Positions 17,671-26,722 of a DNA stretch of 46,374 nt are shown one piece after another. The position numbers and the translations under genes were made by a program. The notes below the pieces were generated by a model. It did not search any database and was not told the DNA's origin. It saw nothing but the letters and a program-made list of their open reading frames with translations. Every line of letters starts with the position of its first letter. The stretch's first letter is position 1. Location of the stretch: NCBI GenBank assembly GCA_015069335.1, contig SVIU01000006.1, forward strand, positions 1 to 46,374, read 5' to 3'. The DNA is from Clostridiales bacterium (GTDB lineage: Bacteria; Bacillota; Clostridia; Christensenellales; UBA1242).

Positions 17671-19074
17671 ATGAAGAGAAAATTTAGTTTAATATTAAAC
17701 ATTGCTACCATTTGCCTATGTGTATGTGCCCTAGCCATAGGCGTATGGTCGGCAAAGCGGGCACAGTTTTCAGTAACAGGTAACATTGGCTTTACCGCAC
17801 ACAATTGTGATGTTGTTGCAACCACTTATATTCAAAATGCAATAAGAAAAGATGCAAACAACGAGTGGGAGCAAATATCAAACAGCCAAGCACAATGGTC
17901 AAGCGAAACAGACAATACAAATACGTCAATATATGTATCAAACAATGACTCATATACTTTTGGTTCAATATATTTTGATGACTGGTTTAATGAGGTTGCA
18001 TCAACTATAAGAATAAAAGTGGTGGTAGAAAACTATTCATTATTCCCAGTTTCAGCAAGGCTAACAACCTTACGTGTTGGTGGTACACAAATACAAAACT
18101 TTGACAATATATATGAAACAGAAAATTATGCTTTAGTGGCGTTGCACAATGACTACATTAGAGCCGCTTCAAAAGAAGGCAACACAATAATACCATTCGA
18201 AGATCAAATGGTTATAGAAATAACCCTACTAGACCAATACGAATCTTTTGACCTACAAGCCTTTTCATTTGGCATAGAGTTTGCCCAAACCGAAACACCA
18301 AGCGTTGAAGATGGATACGTTATCGAAGAGGCGTTTTATTATGATGAAAATTTTGATGAGGTGACGGTTTTAGCGTTGACTGGAGTCCCAGAATGGTCGG
18401 AGAATAAAAGCAAGCATATTACACTGCCAAATCAAGTTGTAGATGATCAAGGAAAATTAATAGATATTTCTTATTTAAAAGACATTGCTGGTGATGATGC
18501 TTATACTTCATTAACAATGTCTAGCGGGTTGGATTTTTGCTATTGTAACTCATCTTATGAATTCGAAGAGTCACCATTAAAAGGGATTTTACTATCTGAT
18601 TCTATAACTCAATTTTATGGGACTTTTGAGTGTTGTGAAGATTTATATTCTCTTACAATTCCAAGTGATTTTAAAAATTTTGGCATGCGGGGCGAGTATC
18701 ACGCATTATATTGTGATTCGTATTCTCTTTATGTTGAAACTGATAATCAGAATTTTTATTCGCAAGATAATTGTATAATGGAAAAGGCAAATCCAACAAA
18801 GCTGATAGTAGGAAGTTCTCAAAGTGTAATTCCTAATTATATTACACACATTTTTGACCATGCATTTTTCTATTGTGAAATGGAAAGTATAACAATTCCA
18901 GTTGGCGTGTCAACTATAGGCGAGACGGCGTTTGGTTGGTGTTATAATTTATCAACAATAATTTTTAGAGGTACAATGTCGCAATGGAATTCCGTTGACA
19001 AAGCGGATAATTGGATAGACGGTTGCCCAGCGACAAAAGTTGTTTGTAGTGATGGTATAGTGCCAATAACCTAA
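17671..19074 (+). CDS. Secreted protein, TasA/camelysin-like N-terminal region with BspA-type leucine-rich repeats (paralog 2)
   Basis: MKRKFSLILNIATICLCVCALAIGVWSAKRAQFSVTGNIGFTA; C-terminal LRR_5 pattern ITHIFDHAFFYCEMESITIPVGVSTIGETAFGWCYNLSTIIFRGT. Confidence 0.82.
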   Translation: MKRKFSLILNIATICLCVCALAIGVWSAKRAQFSVTGNIGFTAHNCDVVATTYIQNAIRKDANNEWEQISNSQAQWSSETDNTNTSIYVSNNDSYTFGSIYFDDWFNEVASTIRIKVVVENYSLFPVSARLTTLRVGGTQIQNFDNIYETENYALVALHNDYIRAASKEGNTIIPFEDQMVIEITLLDQYESFDLQAFSFGIEFAQTETPSVEDGYVIEEAFYYDENFDEVTVLALTGVPEWSENKSKHITLPNQVVDDQGKLIDISYLKDIAGDDAYTSLTMSSGLDFCYCNSSYEFEESPLKGILLSDSITQFYGTFECCEDLYSLTIPSDFKNFGMRGEYHALYCDSYSLYVETDNQNFYSQDNCIMEKANPTKLIVGSSQSVIPNYITHIFDHAFFYCEMESITIPVGVSTIGETAFGWCYNLSTIIFRGTMSQWNSVDKADNWIDGCPATKVVCSDGIVPIT

Positions 19075-19221
19075 TATTAGGTATAAATAAGTAGGTTTTA
19101 GTTGTTATGTGTTAAATTAACTATCTTAATTCAAAAAGAGATTGTTATTATAATTGTCATATCAAATTTTGATATTTTGTTAAAAAAAAACAAAAATACA
19201 TCCAAATATTTGATTTATTTG

Positions 19222-19250
19222 TTGACAAGCGTCCGAGTGTGTGCTATTAT
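19222..19250 (+). promoter_or_regulatory. Promoter of rpmG-secE-nusG
   Basis: TTGACA-N17-TATTAT. Confidence 0.8.
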
Positions 19251-19298
19251 ATACCCATAAGCACCACTTGGGCGCTATTTTTTAAGGAGAAATGAAAC

Positions 19299-19460
19299 AT
19301 GGCAAATCCAACTAGAACACACATAACTCTTGCTTGCACAGAGTGTAAGGAAAGAAATTATTCAACATCAAAAAACAAAAGAAACAACCCAGATAGAGTA
19401 GAAATCACAAAATTCTGTCCTCGTTGCAACAAACGTACTGCCCACAAAGAAACAAAATAA
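19299..19460 (+). CDS. rpmG: 50S ribosomal protein L33 (absent from the supplied ORF track)
   Basis: [56 protein letters not shown] aaggag. Confidence 0.96.
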   Translation: MANPTRTHITLACTECKERNYSTSKNKRNNPDRVEITKFCPRCNKRTAHKETK

Positions 19461-19475
19461 TTTAAGGAGCAAATC

Positions 19476-19805
19476 ATGGCATATTTAAATGAGAACGAAG
19501 AGAGAGATGTTGTCATAGAAGAACCTACAGAATCAACTGAAAATGCAGTTGTTGAAGAAGAGGTTGTTGTTGATGACGCAAAAAAATCAAAAACCGTTCA
19601 ATCCACAAAAACCAAAAAAGGCAAAGGTACCAACAAAATAAAAGGTACAGTAAGCGAACTCAAAAAAGTTACTTGGCTTCCATTTGGCAAGGTTATGAAA
19701 AACACCGCCATTGTTTTGTCGGTTACAGCCGTATTTTTGCTTGTAATTATGGGCATTGACCAACTATTGTATTTGCTTTATAACTTACTAACAAAAAATA
19801 TGTAA
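19476..19805 (+). CDS. secE: Preprotein translocase subunit SecE
   Basis: ELKKVTWLPFGKVMKNTAIVLSVTAVFLLVIMGIDQLL; located between rpmG and nusG. Confidence 0.92.
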   Translation: MAYLNENEERDVVIEEPTESTENAVVEEEVVVDDAKKSKTVQSTKTKKGKGTNKIKGTVSELKKVTWLPFGKVMKNTAIVLSVTAVFLLVIMGIDQLLYLLYNLLTKNM

Positions 19806-19816
19806 AGGAGACAGTA

Positions 19817-20353
19817 ATGGAAAATCAAAATATGGAAAACGCAAAGTGGTATGTTTTGCACACCTACTCTGGTTATGAAAACGTTGCAAAAGAAAATTTG
19901 GAACAAATGGCTTTAAACTATAATCTAACTGATAGAATTTTTGATATCGTTATCCCTATGGAAGACGTTATTGAAGAAAAAAACGGCAAGAAAAAACTTG
20001 TTCAACGCAAAGTTATGCCAGGCTACCTTTTGGTTAAAATGATCTATGGTGATGACATTTGGCACAACGTAACAAGAACGCGTGGTATCACTGGTTTCAC
20101 TGGTCCTAAGGGTCGTCCACTCGACCTAACACCAGAAGAGGTTGCAAGGCTTAGACTAGAACGTGTTAGAGTAGAAGTAGACCTTGCTGAGGGCGACAGA
20201 GTTGAAGTGGTAGAAGGTCCTCTTAACACAATGATTGGCGAAGTTGTTTCTGTTGACACAGAACAATCAAGAGCAAAAGTAAAAGTTGAAATGTTTGGTA
20301 GAGAAACAATTGTCGACTTAGAATATGCTCAACTTCGCAAGATTGCAGAATAA
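19817..20353 (+). CDS. nusG: Transcription termination/antitermination protein NusG
   Basis: AKWYVLHTYSGYENVAKENLEQ, VMPGYLLVKM, KOW domain EGDRVEVVEGPLNTMIGEV. Confidence 0.97.
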   Translation: MENQNMENAKWYVLHTYSGYENVAKENLEQMALNYNLTDRIFDIVIPMEDVIEEKNGKKKLVQRKVMPGYLLVKMIYGDDIWHNVTRTRGITGFTGPKGRPLDLTPEEVARLRLERVRVEVDLAEGDRVEVVEGPLNTMIGEVVSVDTEQSRAKVKVEMFGRETIVDLEYAQLRKIAE

Positions 20354-20356
20354 AAG

Positions 20357-20461
20357 GCGTTTCTATCGAAACGCACGAAAGGTTGCCTGTCGGCAACACG
20401 AAAAGTGTGCTATCGCACACGTGAAAAACGAAAAGTGAAAGGTGTTTTCTTGCGAAAACAC
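20357..20461 (+). repeat. Array of four short hairpins with conserved linkers and tetraloops but different stems
   Basis: GCGTTTC-tatc-GAAACGC; GTTGCC-tgtc-GGCAAC; GTGTGC-tatc-GCACAC; GTGTTTTC-ttgc-GAAAACAC, linked by acgaaa(a)g-like spacers. Confidence 0.8.
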
Positions 20462-20486
20462 GAGAAAAATGTAGGGTAATTTTAAA

Positions 20487-20558
20487 TAAGGCTCCCCCTA
20501 CTTTAAGGGGGAGCTGTCAGACGAATGTCTGACTGAAGGGGTGTTTGTCCTATTTAAA
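20487..20558. repeat. Dispersed structured element, CCCCCT family, copy 1
   Basis: aggctccccctactttaagggggagctgtcagacgaatgtctgactgaaggggtgtttgtcctat; related copy at 46146. Confidence 0.85.
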
Positions 20559-20566
20559 ATTGTCAA

Positions 20567-20598
20567 TCACTATTCACTATTCACTATTCACTATTCAT
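20567..20598. repeat. Short tandem repeat (TCACTAT, 7-bp unit)
   Basis: tcactattcactattcactattcactattcattc. Confidence 0.85.
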
Positions 20599-20600
20599 TC

Positions 20601-20629
20601 TCAAATTTTGCCTTACGGCAAAATTTGAG
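20601..20629. terminator. Strong hairpin, possible terminator or structured element
   Basis: tcaaattttgcc-ttac-ggcaaaatttgag. Confidence 0.4.
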
Positions 20630-20716
20630 TGCGGCATCACTTTAAACTGTTAATAACACTGGTTTAACCAAGCAAAATGCTTGTTTAAATATATGCACAA
20701 ATGTGCTTTTAATTTA

Positions 20717-20758
20717 GTGGGAGAAATGTAAATCTTACACGCATTTCGATACAACCAC
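20717..20758 (+). promoter_or_regulatory. Putative ribosomal protein L1 autoregulatory mRNA site upstream of rplK
   Basis: GTGGGAGAA...ACCAC resembles the 23S rRNA L1-binding site and directly precedes aaggagg of rplK. Confidence 0.6.
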
Positions 20759-20775
20759 ATAAGGAGGAATTTACA

Positions 20776-21204
20776 ATGGCTGTAAGAAAAATTAATGCAA
20801 TTGTTAAACTACAATTGCCAGCTGGTAAAGCTACACCGGGACCTCCAGTAGGCTCATCACTTGGACCTCATGGAATCAACATCGCAGCATTTACCAAAGA
20901 ATTTAATGATAGAACTGCTAAACAAGCTGGTCTTATCATCCCTGTTGTGATAACTATTTATCAAGACAGATCATTTGATTTTGTGCTTAAAACTCCACCT
21001 GCTGCTGTTTTAGTTAAAAAAGCATTAGGTATCGAGTCTGGTTCAGGCGCACCAAACAAAACAAAAGTCGGAAAAATCACTATGGAACAAGTTAGACAAA
21101 TTGCAGAAACCAAAATGCCTGACTTAAACGCATCTTCAGTTGAACAAGCAATGACAATGATTATTGGCACTTGCAAATCAATGGGTGTAACCGTAGAAGA
21201 ATAA
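20776..21204 (+). CDS. rplK: 50S ribosomal protein L11
   Basis: [37 protein letters not shown]. Confidence 0.98.
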   Translation: MAVRKINAIVKLQLPAGKATPGPPVGSSLGPHGINIAAFTKEFNDRTAKQAGLIIPVVITIYQDRSFDFVLKTPPAAVLVKKALGIESGSGAPNKTKVGKITMEQVRQIAETKMPDLNASSVEQAMTMIIGTCKSMGVTVEE

Positions 21205-21240
21205 GTGGGAGAATTGTTTTTAACAATTTGTTAGAACCAC
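21205..21240 (+). promoter_or_regulatory. Second putative L1 site between rplK and rplA
   Basis: GTGGGAGAAttgtttttaacaatttgttagaACCAC followed by aggagg. Confidence 0.6.
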
Positions 21241-21252
21241 AGGAGGTTTTTA

Positions 21253-21939
21253 ATGAATAAAGGTAAAAGATATACCGAAATCGCTAAAATTGTTGACAAA
21301 TCAAAACTTTATGAAGTAGAAGAAGGTTTACAACTTGCCATCGATACTGCAAAAGCAAAATTTGATGAATCAGTTGAACTTCACATTCGTTTAGGAGTTG
21401 ATGGTCGTAATGCAGATCAACAAGTTCGTGGCGTAGTAGTGCTTCCAAACGGAACTGGTAAAACTGTTAAAGTTTTGGTTATTGCTCGTGGCGACAAGGC
21501 GGACGAAGCTGCAAAGGCTGGTGCTGACTACGTTGGTGCAGAAGAAATCGTTAGCAAAATTCAATCAGAAAACTGGTTAGATTTTGACGTATGTATCACA
21601 ACTCCAGACATGATGGGCGTTGTTGGACGTATTGCTAGAGTTCTTGGACCAAAAGGCTTAATGCCAAATCCAAAAAGCGGAACTGTTACAATGGACGTAA
21701 CAAAAGCAATTGCTGACGTTAAAGCAGGTAAAGTTGAATATCGTTTGGACAAAACAAACAACATTCACGTTATCATCGGTAAAGCAAGCTTTGGAAAAGA
21801 AAAACTTTTAGAAAACTATGAAGCATTAATGGGCGCTGTTATCAAAGCAAAACCAGCCGCTGCAAAAGGTCAATATGTTAAAAATGTTACCGTAAGCACA
21901 AGCATGGGCGTTGGTATCAAACTTAATGCACGTTCATAA
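21253..21939 (+). CDS. rplA: 50S ribosomal protein L1
   Basis: [48 protein letters not shown]. Confidence 0.98.
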   Translation: MNKGKRYTEIAKIVDKSKLYEVEEGLQLAIDTAKAKFDESVELHIRLGVDGRNADQQVRGVVVLPNGTGKTVKVLVIARGDKADEAAKAGADYVGAEEIVSKIQSENWLDFDVCITTPDMMGVVGRIARVLGPKGLMPNPKSGTVTMDVTKAIADVKAGKVEYRLDKTNNIHVIIGKASFGKEKLLENYEALMGAVIKAKPAAAKGQYVKNVTVSTSMGVGIKLNARS

Positions 21940-21955
21940 TTTGAACACAAAAAGT

Positions 21956-21999
21956 GACAAGTAGGTTGTTTAAATTTCTAACTTCCTGCTTGTTTTTTT
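21956..21999 (+). terminator. Rho-independent terminator after rplA
   Basis: acaagtagg...cctgcttgt followed by T7. Confidence 0.6.
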
Positions 22000-22050
22000 G
22001 TTTTAAAATACTCTTGACGAAAAGTGGTATTTATTGTAATATGTTATTGT

Positions 22051-23154
22051 ATGACCAATAAAGATTTTTTGCAAAATATGGGGGTTAGGCTAAGTGGCGA
22101 TGTCAAAAGAGACAACGCAATGCTTAACGCCTTTTTTAATATTGAATCACAAGAAGATATTGTGGTTACAGTACAAGCCCCAAACGGTAAATCTAGGCAA
22201 ATTTGTCTTTCAACCAACAATTTTAGGCATGCCTTTGCAAATGTCGTTTGGTCAAAGTTGGATTTGTCACAAAAACTTAGGGTTTTAAAATGGCTTGAGG
22301 TTGACTATATGTTGCAAAATGGATACAGCAATGACAAAATCATTCCAACTTTTGAGTTTTTTGCTCATAACATGACTGATGACATTGCGTATTCCGCTAT
22401 TACAAGAGATAGTGGTATAGAACTAAATTTGGAGCAAATTAGTTCTGCAAGTGGCTATAACTTAGCGGTTATAATAGCACATGAATGTGTTCATGCTATT
22501 GACCATGTTTTCTCTCACCAGTTAAGAAAAAAATATGATGCTGAATATTTTTTGCCAGCAGATATGTGGGACAGTAATGTATCAATAATCACATTGCCAA
22601 TAAGAGGTAAGGTTTGGAACAGAAAATTTAAGCGTTTTGACGAAATAACCCCACAAATGAGAGAAGATTTTTTGTTTTTGAAAAATATAATATCATCTAT
22701 TACTCCACAAAAAGAAACCCCATCAAAACGAAGGTTGGTGGGATCTGAAAAGTCTTTTAAAAAATACGTTCAAAATTGTTTTTATCGAACCTTACCGCTA
22801 GAACAAAGAGCTTTTGTAACTTCTTGCGAGTTCGGTTTGTATTTGGCAGATTTTAACACCCAAGATTTCCCACCTGATGAGGTTGATCAAAAGGCTATTA
22901 TTGGTTTCAACGACACAATGCACCTAGTTCAAGGCAAAAAGCGTGAAATTGAAAAATATTTTGACATGCCATATCAAGATGCATTAAATATGGAACTCAT
23001 TGCCAAATTTAACAAAACATATTTCAAATCGCAAGAATATAGATATATATGCAAAGATTTAATGCAAGAACGCAAAAAGTGCTACGCACGCCTTTGGGAC
23101 ACAAAGTTTGCACACATAGAAGGCTTTAAAAATTTGGATGAAAGGGGATTGTAA
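22051..23154 (+). CDS. Putative zinc metallopeptidase-like protein (HExxH)
   Basis: VIIAHECVHAIDHVFSHQ; start chosen at 22051 (MTNKDF) over 22024. Confidence 0.6.
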   Translation: MTNKDFLQNMGVRLSGDVKRDNAMLNAFFNIESQEDIVVTVQAPNGKSRQICLSTNNFRHAFANVVWSKLDLSQKLRVLKWLEVDYMLQNGYSNDKIIPTFEFFAHNMTDDIAYSAITRDSGIELNLEQISSASGYNLAVIIAHECVHAIDHVFSHQLRKKYDAEYFLPADMWDSNVSIITLPIRGKVWNRKFKRFDEITPQMREDFLFLKNIISSITPQKETPSKRRLVGSEKSFKKYVQNCFYRTLPLEQRAFVTSCEFGLYLADFNTQDFPPDEVDQKAIIGFNDTMHLVQGKKREIEKYFDMPYQDALNMELIAKFNKTYFKSQEYRYICKDLMQERKKCYARLWDTKFAHIEGFKNLDERGL

Positions 23155-23155
23155 T

Positions 23156-23995
23156 ATGAGATTACCAACAGTCGCAATTTGTTATGATTTTGACCTGACT
23201 TTGTCGCCAGGCAATATGCAAGAGTTTGGTTTTTTTGATGATATTGGGCTCACTCCAGAAGAATTTTGGAGCAGTCAGGATCAATTTGCAAATATCAACA
23301 AAGCTGACAAAATGCTTGCAAATATGCTTGCAATGGTTCAAGAATGTCAAAAAAATGGAAATCCATTAACAAAGCAAATGTTGCAAAACTATGGCAAAAA
23401 AGTAGAACTATTTGAAGGCGTTGACACATGGTTTGAACGCATCAACGAGTTTGGCCTTTCGCAAGGTGTAAACGTGGAGCATTACATTTTGTCTTCCAAC
23501 CTAAAAGAAATGATTGAGGGCACATCAATAGCAAAATATTTTAAAAAAATATATGCATGTTCATATATTTATGACGAAAATGGTGTTGCTGTTTGGCCGG
23601 GACTTGCAGTTAATTACACCAACAAAACGCAATTTTTGTTTAGAATAAACAAAGGTTGTCTAGACGAAACCGACGACAAAGTCAACGAAATTATGAGTCA
23701 CGAAGACAGAGTTGTGCCTTTTGAAAACATAATTTACATAGGCGATAGTGAAACTGATATTCCTTGTTTAAGACTTGTTATGAAAAACGGCGGCAAGGCA
23801 ATTGGTGTTTACAGCAACAACGAAAAAAAGAAAAATTATTTAAAACAGTTACTCACAAACAACAAAATAAACTTTATGGCTGAAGCCAATTATTCAAAAG
23901 GCAAAGGCCTCGAAACACTTGTTAAAGAAATAATAAAAAGCAACAAATTAAATCACAATTTAAAAGAACTTTCACGCGCATTAAAAAAGGTTTAG
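23156..23995 (+). CDS. HAD-superfamily phosphatase
   Basis: AICYDFDLTLSPGN (DxDxT motif I), IYIGDSETDIPCL (motif IV). Confidence 0.8.
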   Translation: MRLPTVAICYDFDLTLSPGNMQEFGFFDDIGLTPEEFWSSQDQFANINKADKMLANMLAMVQECQKNGNPLTKQMLQNYGKKVELFEGVDTWFERINEFGLSQGVNVEHYILSSNLKEMIEGTSIAKYFKKIYACSYIYDENGVAVWPGLAVNYTNKTQFLFRINKGCLDETDDKVNEIMSHEDRVVPFENIIYIGDSETDIPCLRLVMKNGGKAIGVYSNNEKKKNYLKQLLTNNKINFMAEANYSKGKGLETLVKEIIKSNKLNHNLKELSRALKKV

Positions 23996-24053
23996 GCAAC
24001 TAAACATTGACACTTATATTAATGTGTGTTAACATATCAACAAAGGGGAAAGC

Positions 24054-25157
24054 ATGGAACAAAAAAAATATAAAAAACCAAATGATATCGAAACTATTGC
24101 AGATTTAGACCTAAGGCTTAAAAGTTTTAGAGAGCAAATCAAATCTGACGATTTTAGCCCAATTAGAACAATACATAAAGATTTGTCAGAGCATAGCCAA
24201 GTTATGATTTTGGTTTTAAACGACTTGCATATTGGCTCGCCAGGTTGCAACATTGATAAATTAATAAGATATTTGCAAGCAGTAAAACATATTCCAAATC
24301 TTTACATAATTTTAAATGGTGACTTAATGAACAATGCAAACAACCTTGGCAAATCTAGTCCGCTTGAAAATGATTTATCGCCAATGAACGAACAAAAGGT
24401 TTTGCATACATTGTTTAGTGATCCAATAATAAAAAGCAAAATAATTTGCTCAACCAGTGGTAATCACGAAAGTGGCGCAAGGGCAAAAGACAGCGGTTTA
24501 GATTCATTAGTTACACCAATGGCAACACTTGGCATTTTGGACAGATACGCAAGATATATGGCGCAGGTGGTTATAAGATTAAAATGTCCATACACTTCAA
24601 GCGGTTATACAGATTTTAAAGTTTTAGTAAGACACGGCAGCGGCACAAGTGGCAAAGCCGGCAAAGTTATTGATGCGATGTTTGAAATTTGCAAAAAATT
24701 TGGCAGTTATGACATGATTGTTCAAGGTCACACTCACAAAAACCTTTATGCAACCGAAAGCGTTGTTGCTCAAACAAAAGGCCAAACAATAAAACGCAAT
24801 GTTACTCCAATAAACATTCCAGCAATAGAAGAGGCAAGCCAATACGCTATGGAAGCGGGCTATCCACCACCAAACACCGACAATGGCATTATTTGCATTA
24901 GAGCGGTTAGAAATTATGATGCTCTTGACATGTCGCTAAATGACGGTTTTAAAGTTATGCCATACAAGTTTAACATTGATACAATAAGTTTAGATAGGCC
25001 AGAGCTTGTTGCGTTTGCAACTCGTCATGCAGATTATCAAGCAACCAAGGTTACGCCAGAAAAAATGGAAGAAATAGCCGAGCGTATAGCAAGGCAAGTT
25101 TCTGCAAAGGCAAAACAACCAAAACAACCAAAAACACCAGAAGAAAGGGAGAAATAA
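24054..25157 (+). CDS. Metallophosphoesterase
   Basis: LNDLHIGS, NGDLMNN, SGNHES, VLVRHGSG, IVQGHTHKNLY. Confidence 0.82.
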   Translation: MEQKKYKKPNDIETIADLDLRLKSFREQIKSDDFSPIRTIHKDLSEHSQVMILVLNDLHIGSPGCNIDKLIRYLQAVKHIPNLYIILNGDLMNNANNLGKSSPLENDLSPMNEQKVLHTLFSDPIIKSKIICSTSGNHESGARAKDSGLDSLVTPMATLGILDRYARYMAQVVIRLKCPYTSSGYTDFKVLVRHGSGTSGKAGKVIDAMFEICKKFGSYDMIVQGHTHKNLYATESVVAQTKGQTIKRNVTPINIPAIEEASQYAMEAGYPPPNTDNGIICIRAVRNYDALDMSLNDGFKVMPYKFNIDTISLDRPELVAFATRHADYQATKVTPEKMEEIAERIARQVSAKAKQPKQPKTPEEREK

Positions 25158-25158
25158 T

Positions 25159-26337
25159 ATGTACACTGTTGAACAACTAGAACAGCAAATTGGCAGTTAT
25201 GGCGAGTCATCAAAACGCTTACCAAGATCAAAAAAAGCAACAGTAGTTTTGAATGGTGCATTAAACCACTTAGACCTTTGCGTTTTGTCAAATGTTATGG
25301 TTGGCTTGGTTGGCCCACACGTTTACACAACAAAAGAGGACAAGCCTTTTAGAATAAAAAAATTTAAAGCCCATATAGAAGAACTTGCAAAAGATCCAAA
25401 TGCGCGCATTATGCTTGGTGGTGATTTGTTTTACTTTCCAGGCGGTAGTAAAAATTATAGGGCAATATATTCACCAAATTACGAAGAACAAGTCGAATTG
25501 CTTGCTGAGCTATTAATGCCAATAAAAGACAAAATCATTGGCGCTTATGACGGCACAGAAGAAGGCAGAATTTTTGAAAAAGACGGCATTAACGCAACAA
25601 AACTCCTAATGGAACGCTTGGGACTAGCTGATAGATATTTTGGCCAAATGGCAGAAGTAGAGTTTGTTTTTAGAAACGAATATACGGGCAACAATCCAAA
25701 GAGCGTTAAAGTGCTTTTTGATCATGGCTTTTTGGCAGCAGGCACAACGGGAACAATTGCAGCCAAAACAGAGGGTTTGCAAAAAAAATTAAGTGGAAAA
25801 GACTTTTACTTTACCAGCCACTATAACAAAATGTTTATAGAAAGGGCAGCAGTTTTAGAACAAGACGGCGCAAGAATGATAAAAAAACCATGCTACTTTG
25901 TTTCAGTTGCGGGCTATAGAGATTTCCCAGCAAGGCTTTCTTCAAATCGTAACACAGCTCCAGCCAACACCGACAACGGGGTTATAAGAATTTTTGTTGC
26001 ACCAAATCCAGACAGGCACAATATTCGTGGCAATGACTATTTGGGCGAGCCTACTTACAAAATTTGTCAAGAGTTTATAAATTTTGGCACACTTATGTCA
26101 GAACATTTAGATTATGACCTTTGCGAAGAAATTTCAAGGCTTAACGAACAAAATTTGCTAAATAAAGAATTGTTAATATATCTCATCTCACAAAAAATTG
26201 ATACAATCAGTAAAGATAATATCGAAACTTTGCTTACAAAATATTATGGTGAGTCAGATGCTCTCGAAAGAAAAAAAGCAAAAAAAGTCAAAAAAGCCGC
26301 AAAAGTGGCAGAAGAAAAAGTTATCATAAGGGAGTAG
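25159..26337 (+). CDS. Metallophosphoesterase-like paralog with degenerate catalytic motifs
   Basis: LGGDLFYF retained; GNHE-equivalent GAYDGTEEG, GHTH-equivalent TSHYNK; shares the NTDNG...I segment with the preceding gene. Confidence 0.65.
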   Translation: MYTVEQLEQQIGSYGESSKRLPRSKKATVVLNGALNHLDLCVLSNVMVGLVGPHVYTTKEDKPFRIKKFKAHIEELAKDPNARIMLGGDLFYFPGGSKNYRAIYSPNYEEQVELLAELLMPIKDKIIGAYDGTEEGRIFEKDGINATKLLMERLGLADRYFGQMAEVEFVFRNEYTGNNPKSVKVLFDHGFLAAGTTGTIAAKTEGLQKKLSGKDFYFTSHYNKMFIERAAVLEQDGARMIKKPCYFVSVAGYRDFPARLSSNRNTAPANTDNGVIRIFVAPNPDRHNIRGNDYLGEPTYKICQEFINFGTLMSEHLDYDLCEEISRLNEQNLLNKELLIYLISQKIDTISKDNIETLLTKYYGESDALERKKAKKVKKAAKVAEEKVIIRE

Positions 26338-26341
26338 TCAT

Positions 26342-26578
26342 ATGTCAAACGGAATAAAAACATTAATAGACGGCGATCATTGCGGTCACTGTGATACTTT
26401 AATAAAAGGTAAATATAACTTTTGCCCTAATTGTGGCAATGCTTTAACGGCCGATGCTATAAGACTATTAGAACAAAAAGAAAAGCGAACAAAAATTGAA
26501 CTTTTGGACGAATTGGCATACGAAATAAAAAATGCCGATGCACTAAAAGTGATTTTAGAAAAAATAAAACAAGTTTAA
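26342..26578 (+). CDS. Zinc-ribbon protein
   Basis: CGHCDTLIKGKYNFCPNCGNAL. Confidence 0.75.
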   Translation: MSNGIKTLIDGDHCGHCDTLIKGKYNFCPNCGNALTADAIRLLEQKEKRTKIELLDELAYEIKNADALKVILEKIKQV

Positions 26579-26584
26579 TATAAA

Positions 26585-26614
26585 ATTCCAACTGTTGCAG
26601 GTTGGATTTTTTTT
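26585..26614 (+). terminator. Rho-independent terminator
   Basis: ttccaact-gttgc-aggttggattttttttg. Confidence 0.75.
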
Positions 26615-26722
26615 GTCAACTAAAAAAATCAAAAAAAAGTTAAAATTTGTTAAAAAATGTTTTGATTTTTTTTTATGCTTTGTTATTATGTTTATAAATG
26701 TTGTGGTCAAAAAAATCACAAA

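Noticed and set aside
25159-26337. Pseudogene call for the second metallophosphoesterase
   Set aside because: The frame is intact over 392 aa and tightly coupled to its neighbours; degenerate motifs fit a pseudoenzyme better than a decaying gene.
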